Below, piece after piece: positions 1 through 15,357 of a DNA stretch of 64,000 nucleotides. The stretch's first letter is position 1. The number at the start of each line of letters is the position of its first letter. Source of the DNA: Mesaphorura yosii (lineage: Eukaryota; Arthropoda; Collembola; Poduromorpha; Tullbergiidae); assembly GCA_009869945.1 (NCBI GenBank), contig WIXG01000325.1:1-64000 (forward strand), in the 5' to 3' direction. The notes beneath the pieces were generated by a model. The model saw only the letters and a list, made by a program, of their open reading frames with translations. It made no database searches and was not told the origin of the DNA. Position numbers and translations under genes: made by a program.

Positions 1-2
1 TT

Positions 3-122
3 CCAACTGGTCTTACGTGCGGTGGAATTCCGGACAGCGAGTTCCCGAACAATTCGTTTGGATGGGGCAAGATCAACGCTTACAATTCGGTCAGGGAGTT
101 CTTGAAAAGTTTAAAGAAGTAA
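3..122 (+). CDS. Subtilisin-like (peptidase S8) serine protease, C-terminal fragment
   Basis: This is the last exon (or part of it) of a gene that begins before the window. Reading frame 3 gives 39 residues and then TAA at 120-122. The stretch NNSFGWGKINAYNSV is the hallmark end of the peptidase S8 catalytic domain, where an Asn-rich loop leads to the G-x-G-x-INAY helix just before the C-terminus. The two Cys-proximal residues (TCGGIPD) suggest a secreted enzyme. The Asp/His/Ser triad lies upstream and cannot be checked. The remaining frames are less convincing: frame 2 is also open but shows no family motif. Family call is solid; which S8 subgroup cannot be decided from 39 residues. Confidence 0.72.
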   Translation, partial: PTGLTCGGIPDSEFPNNSFGWGKINAYNSVREFLKSLKK

Positions 123-236
123 TCAAGTAATCATGATAGCTGGATTATCTTGAGTCTTTTTTCTTTTTTAACATATTTTTGAATCTTGTGTTTTTGGAAA
201 GGTTTGTTACAATTTATAAGTTTATGTAAGCATGCA

Positions 237-242
237 ATTAAA
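237..242 (+). terminator. Polyadenylation signal (ATTAAA) of the S8 protease gene
   Basis: ATTAAA lies 115 nt after the stop codon of the protease fragment, a normal 3' UTR distance. It is the common variant signal; no canonical AATAAA is closer. Confidence 0.45.
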
Positions 243-757
243 AGTTCATAAGAAATATGAAACATTTCTTTCGCTGGACATTAACAAATGAATCCACTCC
301 CATGAGGTCATACAATGCAAGGAAGACAACAGACAGCTAACCTTCAGCAACATTAGAATTTACTTGCTAGCAAACAATGGCGTCATTGATCTCTTTTATT
401 ATCATCACAAAATCTAGCACTTCAACAGAATAACTGAACCAACTCTGAACATATCACCTTACTGATCTGGTTTGTTTTCAGTTTCATTTGCAGGCACTTG
501 CGTTCGGAAGTGGTTTATGTGCAAACTTTTGCATTCCCCACACAGGTTCTAGGAAATAGAAATATCAACCACTTACACATTGTAAAAACTTCAATCCGTA
601 TTTCGCTGTAAATCAGGAATTCCCACGCGGGCGTGTAACCAGAAGGTACACACTTCAATCTGGGAGAGAACTGAGCCACACCGTCGTCACTGAAAAATCC
701 ACCGCTTGCTGGCACAATTTCAGTTTAATCAACACGCTGATCCCAGCTTATTGCAAA
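243..757. other. Intergenic stretch between convergent genes, no supported gene
   Basis: It separates the 3' ends of the S8 protease (+) and the Nibbler-like gene (-). A minus-strand open frame at 515-715 contains a Cys-rich stretch but needs implausibly short introns to continue, so it is not called. Nothing else was recognised. Confidence 0.5.
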
Positions 758-763
758 TTTATT
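758..763 (-). terminator. Polyadenylation signal (AATAAA) of the Nibbler-like gene
   Basis: The forward strand reads TTTATT, which is AATAAA on the minus strand, 178 nt beyond the stop codon at 941-943. Confidence 0.55.
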
Positions 764-940
764 AATCAAAAACGAGTAACAAAATATGGGAGGAAAATTA
801 CTCTATCTTAAATCGCTTCAACGTCAATACCTGTCTACTTTGTTTTAGAATTGTACTACATCCTTAAAAACTGCGAAGCCACAGATGTTGCAGTCTTATA
901 ATACAATCTTATGAATATGAGTTGGGATTATCGTGAGCAC

Positions 941-3775
941 TCAAAGTTTCTTAGCCTTCAAAGTTCCCTTTGCGTCATCAGGAACTCTAAGATTGTGTGT
1001 GACAGCACCGTTGAAATCCAATCCCAGGTCCGCACAGCGAAGCTCCATGAACTTGAACACGTCGAGAAGCACGTAGGCATCCGCTGCTGCATAAGTAATT
1101 TGTTCTTGTCTCAATGGGCGTCTTTCCCAATCTGTGAACTGCTCAGTTTTGTCCAGCTTCGTCCCAAAACAAGCTTGAACGAGGTCTCCGAGGCTGCTGA
1201 TCTCGGCTTTAATTCCTGGCTCTGAAAGTCGATGACCAACAATGAATCACAAAATGAATGGTGGCGATAGGGGGTTCACTCACCAGATTGTTTAAAGTGT
1301 GGAAAAAAAGAATTACAACGTTCCATCAATGATTTAGACAGTCCCCGCAGATCAAGAATCCGTTTGAACTGATATTTGATGTCGTTCCATTCAGTACAAG
1401 TTTTTGCCAAATTCTGTAAATCTGTGTCGATCGAAAATCCTAACTTAATAATTCCCTGACCAAAAATGTGTAAAAGGGCATATTATTATCGTCATAATTC
1501 ATAATTAAAAAATCATCACTTTGTCACCTCATTGCTAAAGTAGTTCTTCAAAAATTGCATCCATTGCACATGGCTATCAGTCTTATCCTTCAATGTATGA
1601 ACGTCCAGCAGATAAACATCATATTGGAAACTGACTTGGATAATTGCCACTCCTTTCCGAGTTGCCATTACTGGCTTCCACTCAGCATCGAAGCCAGTGA
1701 TAAATTTACGCGGTCCACGAGAAGCCAAACTGTTCACACGGATCAAAAACGAGTCGATAGTTTCTGTGGTGTCGCAGAAATGAATGCTCACTCCAGGTGG
1801 CATTTCATACACCTTGACTATACAGCGCTTTTTGGTAACGTCAATGTTGCCTTCAACTTCAACTGGACCAGATGAGGGATGGTTTGGAGTAGCATTTTTA
1901 GCTCCATCGTCAAAACTGTTAGAATTTACCGGAGCTTTTTGAATTACTCTAACTTCTGTTTCCCAGTCTTCTTCGATTTCGGGTGGCTCCTTAAAATTAA
2001 CACTCGGATCAAGGGCTTTCATTGCTCTTTGAATATTGACTGGAATGTTGTGCAGAGAAAGTGACTTTCTGATGGCAAATCTCGCTGCAGCTTCCACGTC
2101 GCCAACTGATTTCAAACGCGAAAATGCTTCCTCACAAAGCTCTGAATTGTTTCCCACAGTTGAATCTAACAGTTCGTCAAATCCTGCGTCATCTAATGTA
2201 AAAAATCGCAATTAAGACGACAAGTTAATATTGTTCTTATTTTAGGCATCTGCTGGAACGCATACTCATTCCTGAATTAGCATCCTCATATCTGCGAAAC
2301 ATCAAATGCCGCAGAATAGCGCCGCATTGCTTTGTCTTCGTGTTGGGGCATTCAATTCCGAACTTTTCTGAAAGACGAGCGATGAATTTCGTCAATGGCT
2401 GTATATCCAGTTTCGCCAAATTCAAATTATCCACATTGTGTTTCCTGAAAAAGACCGAAAACAAAGTTAGTCAACCTCAACACACGAATCTCAACGGTAC
2501 GAGCAAACATTCGGTTCCTAAATTAAATATCTCACCTGCCGTATTCTAAACTTGCAGTATAACTCTCGTTTGAGCCAAGCCATTGGTCAAGGAGCAGTAA
2601 AAAAGGTTTTTGATTGCCTTTTGACGCGGTGAGATATTCTATAAAAACATTCTCTCGATCTTGTAGTAGCAGAGGTACAATGAAGTCATGAATATCAAAG
2701 TCGTCATACAGTTTGAGAGCGGTCGCAATGGTACAAGCCTGTTGAAAAAGGATGATGAGCCCATGAGCCATGAATGGTCATAATTTTAGTTAGAAATTAA
2801 ATATTTCGTCTCCCTTTTTACCTCTTTGAAATATCTGTCGCTGCATAAGTCTTTGATTCTCTCAATAGCGTCATTTTTAATTTCACTCAGGCAGTAAACT
2901 TCTGCCATCAGCTTAGCCGTTTGAGCATGCTTCTGGGCAATGGTCACTTCTAGACTATGTATCTGCAAATCCTTGTCAAGATGCTTTGCTTTGAGTTTTT
3001 CGACTGTATTTCTCATCAACCAGAGGTTAAATAGGCGCATGACTAAAACAAACAACTTGCGTTAATCACCTAATTACGGTTTGGCGTAATTCCGGTAATG
3101 AGTGTACCTTCATACGAAAGAGACTGCGGCCTAAACTGGAAGAAATCAAATGCGTGAGAACAAATGTACAGCGCCAGCCAGTAGGGGTTACCACACTCCT
3201 GAAATGCCTTTGCCAGTCTTGTATAAATTCGTTGGTCACGAGAATCTACAAATAAATCGTAAATCGAGTTGATAACATAAGCCTGCAATATACACAAGGA
3301 ACCTCCCAGTCATACCTACTCGTCCTCTTGACGGCGATTGTTCATTCCATGTGCGATGTATCCACGAGCACAGACCCCCTACGTCGTAGTAAATTACAAA
3401 AGGAATGGCACTCCATCCAGTCTTGTTATGAATGATTGGTCTCTTTGGCACAAACTTCTTGACACTATTCCCTTGACCAGCACCACCAGAAGTCTTAGAA
3501 GCCGTAGTCTTAGCTTTGTCATCGGCAGAAAAAGAACCTGGGCAAATAGAAAGTACTGCGTCTAGTTTCGCCATCGGGTAAAGTTAGCTCCACAAAGCCA
3601 CCAGCCACTAATTTTATCAACCTTGTATGCCAGTGGCAGTTGAGCCAGAAGTTGCAGCCGCAGGAGCAGAAGTCAACGTGGGCGTGGAGGTGCTGACGCT
3701 AACGTGGCTGCCATACGCAGCACTACCGCCGGTGTACTCGTCATCGTTAATATCGGAATCGTCGTAATCACTCAT
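941..3775 (-). CDS. nbr: Nibbler/EXD3-like 3'-5' exonuclease (exonuclease mut-7 homolog)
   Basis: Nine exons on the minus strand join to 2235 nt (744 aa): 3622-3775, 3316-3537, 3108-3245, 2822-3042, 2536-2738, 2266-2444, 1528-2192, 1284-1455, 941-1221. A short Ser/Thr-rich acidic N-terminus (MSDYDDSDIND) precedes a helical N-terminal domain. The DEDDy exonuclease domain occupies about residues 500-720. Motif I is GFDAEWKP (about 535), motif II is GFSIDTDLQNL (about 602), and motif III is YAAADAYVLLD (about 695), which gives Y-x3-D. All four acidic residues and the Tyr are present, so it should be active. In Drosophila, Nibbler trims 3' ends of miRNAs and piRNAs after Argonaute loading; the same role here is inferred by family. 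The C-terminal Mut7-C domain seen in vertebrate EXD3 is not evident before the stop. The start is the first ATG in an open frame with good downstream continuity. Confidence 0.88.
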
Positions 3776-4369
3776 CTTGGTCTGATTATCTTATCCGTAC
3801 GCTGCACTGTCCAAATCGCAACCCAACTGAACTGAAATTATCACTGGACGACCTCGCATGTGTCTTGCCTTGTCCAAGTCTTCTGATTTCGGGCTCCAAC
3901 AACTCCAACTGTTCTATTCTTGTATCCTAAAAACGTTTCTCTCGTCCAGGTTCCAGAGTTCAAGCAGGCAAGCCGAGTTCACACAACGCCGGAAGAACAG
4001 GATAGTCATTCTTTACAAATTACTTATGAAATTCGCTGCCGAAAAGTTCGTGCACATGCATTTTGAGTTACGCCAAGTTCTTTGTTCAAAACGTCTTCGA
4101 AATTGTAACCGTATTTTATGTCGCGTTTATTGCGTAAACGTGAATGTGAACAATACGTATTAACAAACTGGAAGGTGTGGTTTACGCGTAACGTGACACA
4201 GTCACGGATTGTACTATTTTAGTTTAAAATTAATCAGTTTGATGTTCAAAAATGGGCAATAGAGTAGAACTTGAGTGAGATACATTAAAAATGAGAAAAA
4301 TTGGTCAAACCCTAACTATAAAACAGCCTCTTGATGTTTAGCAGCTAGCTGTGGCAGTACAGATAGAAT
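3776..4369. other. Intergenic, BLM 3' side to Nibbler 5' side
   Basis: About 600 bp separate the BLM stop codon from the Nibbler start codon, both on the minus strand. It must hold the BLM 3' UTR and the Nibbler promoter. A minus-strand AATAAA (4126-4131) is the likely BLM signal. No gene is seen. Confidence 0.5.
4126..4131 (-). terminator. Candidate polyadenylation signal of the BLM gene
   Basis: AATAAA on the minus strand, about 240 nt beyond the BLM stop codon and about 350 nt upstream of the Nibbler start. Confidence 0.4.
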
Positions 4370-9619
<5,250 letters not shown>

Positions 9620-10222
9620 TATAGGTGGTAGAACCTGGTGTTTCAGCAGGGCTTGCACAATTATCTGTAGACCATGAAACTATTAGACCTCTCCCCTACA
9701 TTCAAGTCAATTAGTCAACTTACTTTTGAGCAGAGCAGTCAGAGAGTCCGTCCGCACGATCAGCAATCAGTCACCTCGAACAATTGTAGCTTTAACAAAC
9801 ATTGATGGCACATATTTTAATTCCATGCCCAGAGGAATGCGGACCCAGTTATCAGTCAGTGATCAGTGACGACATTAGCTTATTCACTTCACAGCAAACG
9901 GCAAATCGGCGAAATCCTGATAGCCGTGCACCTTCTTGAAAGAGAAAGTTCGTTGACTATTTATTCTGAATTTTGTGTCAATGTTTTCATGGCGCCTAAA
10001 CTCGTATGAACCTGAACCGCATATGCCTTGAATTTCTAAAGCGCGAATTTCTACAATAAATATTGCGATTCATTAAAAACAATTCGAACAGTGTTTAGGA
10101 AGCCACCGTCACCGGTGGCAAATGAGGTTCCAGTTCCAGGCTTCTTTCGGACATTCCAATTGAATTCGTCAGTTAAGTGCTCAATAGGACAATGTAATCA
10201 CTGGAACTTAGGTGTCTTCAAA
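9620..10222. other. Divergent promoter region, BLM / F-box gene
   Basis: The 603 bp between two head-to-head start codons must hold both promoters and 5' UTRs. On the minus strand a donor-like AAAA|GTAAGT near 9725 followed by an acceptor near 9665 suggests a non-coding first exon for BLM. No TATA box stands out for either gene, as expected for housekeeping promoters. Confidence 0.45.
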
Positions 10223-11934
10223 ATGGAACCTTGCACACCGGCCTCGACTTCGCCAGTCACAGGAACATCTGTTAGTCAACTGCGAGCTGAAGCAGATCCT
10301 TCGACGACCGACACCTGCGCCTCAGACAGTTCAAAGCCTCCAACGGAATTCCATTTGTTCATGGACCTCCCAAATGAACTGATTATGAAACTGATGACTT
10401 ACTTTGGGTCGTCGGAAAATCTAATCCTTTCCAGGTAAAAACAAACTGAATACCACTACTCTTGAGCTTATCGTGGCATTTGATTTGACTTTCACTTGCA
10501 TTCCTTCGCAGGCTTAATTCAAGACTGTACTCGCTATGCACATCAAATCTGAGCCAGGGTATATGGAAGAGGATTGTTATCAATAATACAATTGACAAGC
10601 ACGATACATTCTGTTATCTGTCAAATTTTGTCGCTGATGACACTACATCAATCTCTGTAAGATCGCGCATCAATGGATCCAACCGTGGTTTCACTTCAAG
10701 CCTGCCTCCAAGACTACTCGCATCGTTGAAAACCATGCCAGTACTTGTAAAGCTCAAATTGATAGGGCAAAGATTTGATGAGAAGGTGCCAAACATTTTC
10801 ACCTTGCTGCCTCCAACTTTGACATCTCTTGACCTCTCGCAGACCTTTATTAATGTAGTTATGTATGAAAATGTGCCCAACGACGAACAACCAATTAGTA
10901 TTGAAGCGAGTTTTTCGTACTTTGGGGTAGGATGAAATCCATGAAATTGAAATCATTTAATAGCCCAAGAATTGCAATCATCAATCCAGTTGAATTATTG
11001 TTTTGAATCCTTTATTAGGAGATCGCCCAATACCTGCCTCAATTGGAAAACTTGAAGTTGAACTCATGTGTATGGTTATTGCCCTTTGACCTGGTGCACA
11101 TTCGTCGTCTAATGCGCTTACGAAAGTTGTCAATTAATGGGTGCAAATTATCAAACCATCTCGCAAGATCTTCGGGTAGAGGAGTCCACTACGTCGAACC
11201 AATTGCAATTAGGCGACTACAATGGAGAAGAGTTTTTTCCGTCCTTCAAGGAGGATTTTGTAATCTGGAGGTATTTACGACTTCTATTGCTTAAACACTT
11301 AGGTGTCTAGAAGTGGCCGCTAGAATATTCATTTTATTTTCTTTTCCAGGTGCTGGATATTACGAACACTGATATTAACAGAAATGGAATGTTGTCAGCA
11401 CTAATTCCTAGATATACTGAATATAGAGAGACTGACAATCCGCTTCCTATTCCTACGCAACCGATTCGAGTGCTGAAACTGGGGTACTACGATTCTGATT
11501 ACGTGTGGTCCTTGATGGGTGACACGATAAATATTTCTTTGCTGGAACGAGCCGGGAATCTCGAGGTATCGAATTCAATACAGTCTGCATTTACTTCGGT
11601 ATGCAAACTGAGTGAAGTTCTGTTTAATGCTTAAATCACTTTCATTCCTGCGCAGATTCTGGACGTCTCAGGATTCTATTTGGAAACCTCAGCGCCTGGA
11701 GTTCGCAGAACTCGCATGTGTTCAGTTGAGGAAATTGAAAGAACTCTTCAATCCTGCGCCCCGAATCTTAAGGAAGTTTGTGTACACTTTTGTAAGTTGA
11801 TGGAGCCTCCTGGAGTATCTACAAGGCGAAGGACTCCAAGTGACGGCGGCGACGATCACGCGGTGGTGGAATCAGTACCAGTTAAGAAAGCGTTTGCATC
11901 AAATACGAATACGACAGTTTATTACTTAAGCTGA
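10223..11934 (+). CDS. F-box and leucine-rich-repeat protein
   Basis: Five exons join to 1374 nt (457 aa): 10223-10434, 10512-10926, 11019-11270, 11350-11565, 11656-11934. After a Ser/Thr/Pro-rich lead (residues 1-40) comes an F-box at about 46-90, starting FMDLPNELIMKLMTYF. The rest is leucine-rich: LPPRLLASL, LVKLKLIGQ, LPPTLTSLDLSQT, LPQLENLKLNSC, LRKLSINGC and LRVLKLGYY-type units spaced about 25-40 residues. Such proteins are substrate receptors of SCF (Skp1-Cul1) ubiquitin ligases, with the LRRs binding substrate. The C-terminal 45 residues are charged and look disordered. I cannot assign it to a named FBXL family. Introns fall at the ends of repeat units. It is head-to-head with BLM and tail-to-tail with WDR74. 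Confidence 0.82.
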
Positions 11935-12042
11935 AGCTGGTCTTCAACTCGCTCTTCTCAACTGCTTGTGTTGTGTATTCTCTTCGGTATACGTATTCCG
12001 GTATTCTGTGTTAATTAATTTAACGTTGATATCGACGGCTTA

Positions 12043-12048
12043 TTTATT
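12043..12048 (-). terminator. Polyadenylation signal of WDR74 (minus strand)
   Basis: TTTATT on the forward strand gives AATAAA on the minus strand, 90 nt past the WDR74 stop codon. A second copy lies a few bases away at about 12051-12056. Confidence 0.5.
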
Positions 12049-12067
12049 GATTTATTTACGAGTGCAT

Positions 12068-12073
12068 AATAAA
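12068..12073 (+). terminator. Polyadenylation signal of the F-box gene (plus strand)
   Basis: AATAAA 134 nt after the F-box stop codon. It lies inside the predicted 3' UTR of the convergent WDR74 gene, so the two transcripts should overlap. Confidence 0.55.
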
Positions 12074-12137
12074 CAGCGTTAATATTGGTATCTGAATTCT
12101 AAATAAGCATATTGTTTAATCTTAAAGAAAACGTTAA

Positions 12138-13622
12138 TCAGGCAATCCTTTTTTTTCGCTTCTTTGTCGCCGGCTCCAGATCTTCAACGCTCTTTTCTGT
12201 TGGTTTCGATACTGGTAGTTCGTCTTGGATTGGAAGAATGTTCGAACAGACGTTCTGTGCATCAGAATATGACCCAATTGATTGAAAGTGTTTGGACATA
12301 ATTATACATTGGAGCCTTGACTTCAGGTACAACTGCAAAACGGGTAACGTCGAGATTACAAAGGATGATCACAACGAGCTGTAGTACTTTTGCTTTATCA
12401 ACTACAGCCTCACCCTCTTTTGTTGCTTTTTCCCGTCCAAGTGGTGAAGATAAACATGTCTGTCTAGTCCACAAGACGCAAACATTGGAAGCGTTGGATG
12501 CGCGGCGATACTTCGAATTCCACCAGCATGGCCGATATATTTCCGACCGAGACTGCCTTTCGTATTTCTTAAATCAATGAGTCCAAGCGTTCCACGCGAG
12601 CTTCCGACCAAAACATGCCTGCAACAATTGAAACGGACAATGCATTAATAAAACTGTCATTTCAGCCATGTCAAAACTATGAACTAAGACATAGGAGGAT
12701 AAAGCGTAAGTTACCTGTTGTTACTGCACACTGTTGATATTGCCATAAGGGGGTGGTCAATAAATTGCATGTCCACCATCGGCCTGTTGCCTGCTCGAGT
12801 GTCATACAATCTCACTTGGCCATATCGTGTACTAATTGCTACGAGATCGGTGGCTTCGCGTAAAAATGTAATATCTTGAACCCACACCGGCACCCTCAAG
12901 TCGAGGAAATCGTTTCGGACGTTTTTCGCTTTGAACACTGGAGTGGATTCATTGGAAAAGGTTTCCAAGTTCCATAATTGTAGTTCTGTCTCTTTTCCTC
13001 CAGTTGCATAAATGTGACTGCTCGCTTCACATTTTCTCAACCTGGTCATATGATTCCCTGTCGAGACTTCGATGACCTTCAGCTCGTCAGTGTCATCGTC
13101 AAAATTCCAACTCATTAAACTGCCATTGCTCGTCCCGAAGATGAAATTGCTGCAACTCATAAATGATATTTTTAGTAGTCGGCTCGCTCCTCACAGATGA
13201 AGATGATTAAATTGGTATTTTACCTTTCATAATTGTAGACACTTGTAAGCTTTCCATGCCTTTCAGTCTCAACTGGCAACGAGGTCCCCAGCATGAAGGC
13301 TTGAAGTTTAGTGCTATAAATTTTGACCATGTTATTCGAGTAGCCAACAATCAACTGCTTTTCGTCATTTTCGAAGCCCCAGTTCAGTGACACAATTTCA
13401 TGTGCGCTGGCCCTGGTAATATTCTCAGTAGGAAAGGAGTAGATGTTCTTTAATCTAGGGATGTCCCCTTCGGTTCCAATGTAAATGGCTAAAAAATTGA
13501 AAGTTTAGAATTGACAACGCGCAACGATAAAGTATTAAGGTCCCCAAAAGCTTACCTTTGAGGATTCCCGTCTCTGATCCTGCGTAAATATTGAAGTTGG
13601 TGTCACGAGTTTCACTGTCCAT
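12138..13622 (-). CDS. WDR74: WDR74 / Nsa1-like WD-repeat ribosome biogenesis factor
   Basis: Five minus-strand exons join to 1167 nt (388 aa): 13556-13622, 13224-13488, 12715-13149, 12414-12618, 12138-12332. Length equals that of human WDR74 (about 385 aa). Visible WD-type blades include LQLWNLETF, VRLYDTRAG, GTLGLIDLRN and SCGLDRHVYLHHLD. The C-terminal segment LYLKSRLQCIIMS matches the WDR74 signature (YLKSRLNC in human, from memory), and the protein ends in a basic nuclear tail (KKRKKRIA). WDR74/Nsa1 is a nucleolar factor of pre-60S ribosomal subunit maturation that works with the AAA ATPase NVL. The start ATG gives a sensible N-terminus (MDSETRDTNFNIYAGSETG) in which the first blade begins at once. 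It is head-to-head with the 173-aa gene and tail-to-tail with the F-box gene. Confidence 0.87.
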
Positions 13623-14218
13623 TGCGGGGGCTGGGGCTGGCCGTCAGCTTCAACAAGTCACAATCAACAAATTGAAATTAACGCATCAATGCGTCATGCA
13701 TTCAGATGAGATGATAGGATAATTAGAATCGCTAGCAGAAAATCTCGTAGGAGCGCACGCACATGTGCGACTCAAATTATAAAGCCGACCGCGTCTTATG
13801 CTCGCTCGCCAGTGGAGCATCAACCAGTCTCAAAATGCTCAAGCTACAAAATACAAAGCAACAAAGCTGACGTCTTGAAAATAAGAACCACTCCAATGCA
13901 GTTGGGACACGTTCATCGAGTGTAGGCCAAAGACTACGCTGCGCTCCTTCCAGCACTTCGGAGACATCAGAATGAAATGACGATGTAATGTGGTGATGAT
14001 CTGGACAAAAGCTTCTTTCCTGGAGATCAGCGAAATCAAGATGCGATGACATCCGCCACCCGAGTCGTGTCATTGCATTGTTTCATTCCTAACGAAGCGA
14101 GGTGACGAGACTGTGCGTAGAAAAACCCTTTGTTGATGATCAAAATTATTCGTGTTATTCGTGTGGAACTGATCTACTGATCGTGTTATCTTTCTCACTT
14201 GATACCAACCAAGCAGCA
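13623..14218. other. Divergent promoter region, WDR74 / 173-aa gene
   Basis: The 596 bp between two opposed start codons hold no supported gene. A 98-codon minus-strand open frame at 13777-14073 has no homology cue and overlaps the presumed promoters, so it was not called. Confidence 0.45.
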
Positions 14219-14892
14219 ATGTCGGATCGTGAAGAGTAATTTAGTTACAATTATGACAAATGTTTGAATCAGAAATTAATGACTGCTGTTTCTCCATTAT
14301 TTTAGGGCCCTTTCAGAAGATGACGACTACTCATCGCCTGCATACTCCTCTGAGTCCGCTTCGGTGGCTTCGAGTGATGAGTTTGATTTTGCTGGAGACC
14401 AAGGTTTTCGAAACTCAATGGCTGGATTTGGGGCGGCTATCACCAACGCAGTTTCCGGACCAGTTTCCTCAGTTGCTGAGGGAGGATTCATTAATACGGG
14501 GAATATGGAGACTGATGTAGTTCGGGGATTCAACAGGTGAGCGCTGTTACGTCATCCTCGAACAAAAATTCCACATCTGAAATCAGTAGCCAAAAGCAAA
14601 AAATACCTTTCCATCCAGCATTCCCGGCTCTCATGCATTAACTGCTTCCGGTCCCATCACGATCGAAGCAGCTAAACTTGGCATCCACAGCATGAATTTG
14701 AACAACGGTAATGGCCAAGCAGAAGTTCGCATCCCCATGAAAATAACTCAGTCATACGACGTGAAGATTATCAACGACAACGAATTGCGTATTGAAGTTA
14801 TCGGAGCGAATCTTGAGCCTGGATCAACATGGGTCAGAATCAAAAGTACGAGTGGCCCTCTTAAGGTTCAAGACATTCAAATCACAAGATAG
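14219..14892 (+). CDS. Conserved-looking 173-aa protein of unknown function
   Basis: Three exons (14219-14235, 14306-14536, 14619-14892) join to 522 nt. The first exon is only 17 nt and encodes MSDRE plus two bases. Residues 5-40 are acidic and Ser-rich (SEDDYSSPAYSSESAS). Residues 40-85 are Gly/Ala-rich with FGAAITNAVSGPVSS. The C-terminal 70 residues are predicted to be beta-rich by eye: alternating hydrophobic stretches such as RIPMKITQSYDVKII and LRIEVIGANLEPG. There is no signal peptide or membrane segment. All splice sites are GT-AG with clean phases, so it is a real gene, but I do not recognise the family. An AATAAA lies 138 nt downstream. It shares a divergent promoter with WDR74, which may only reflect compact gene spacing. 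Confidence 0.7.
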
Positions 14893-15357
14893 GATCCGGA
14901 GACTCTCCGTTTAAGATTCGTTCCACGACAGTAGTGAATTAACTTAAAATTGTATATGCATGGTATGATAACGATGACAGTAATGGATCATGATTACTTA
15001 GTAGATGTGGCGTGAAGGGTGTCGAAATTAATAAAGTACCTACTTTTCTACCTTTTTGTAGATATCACCTAAGCAATTTAGCTGCCAAAGTTCACCTTAC
15101 TTGGAGGTAAACAGTCCATTCCAGTTACTCCTTACGCGTCAAGGTTTTTGTTCAGTTCAAGATACTCGGGCACTGTGTCATCATTTTTCGTAATCTTTTG
15201 TAATAGAATTAATTTGAAGCCCTCAGCTGATTCACTGCTATGTTGCACTAATTCGGTCCAGCAACTTGTAAGATCCAGTTCACAAGGTCAGTTGCTTGCA
15301 TGCATCGTGGTTCCAGAAACAAATGAGATAAATGGTGCGGCGTCTGCGACTACTGCA
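14893..15357. other. Intergenic between the 173-aa gene and the SPATA17-like gene
   Basis: It holds the 3' UTR of the 173-aa gene and the upstream region of the next gene. The open frame that runs in from 15148 has no ATG before 15358, so this part is treated as 5' UTR. A GTAAG at 15268 and a CAG acceptor near 15293 may mark a 5' UTR intron. Confidence 0.4.
15030..15035 (+). terminator. Polyadenylation signal of the 173-aa gene
   Basis: AATAAA, 138 nt beyond the stop codon. Confidence 0.5.

Noticed and set aside
500..720. Minus-strand stretches that read DDGVAQFSPRLK, KYGLKFLQC and NLCGECKSLHINHF, possibly extra Nibbler C-terminal or zinc-finger exons
   Set aside because: Joining them needs introns of about 46 and 28 bp, the latter too short to splice, and the Nibbler model already ends with a good stop codon and polyadenylation signal upstream of them.
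13777..14073. 98-codon minus-strand open frame in the WDR74 upstream region
   Set aside because: No domain, splice partner or Kozak-like start; it lies within the divergent promoter interval.
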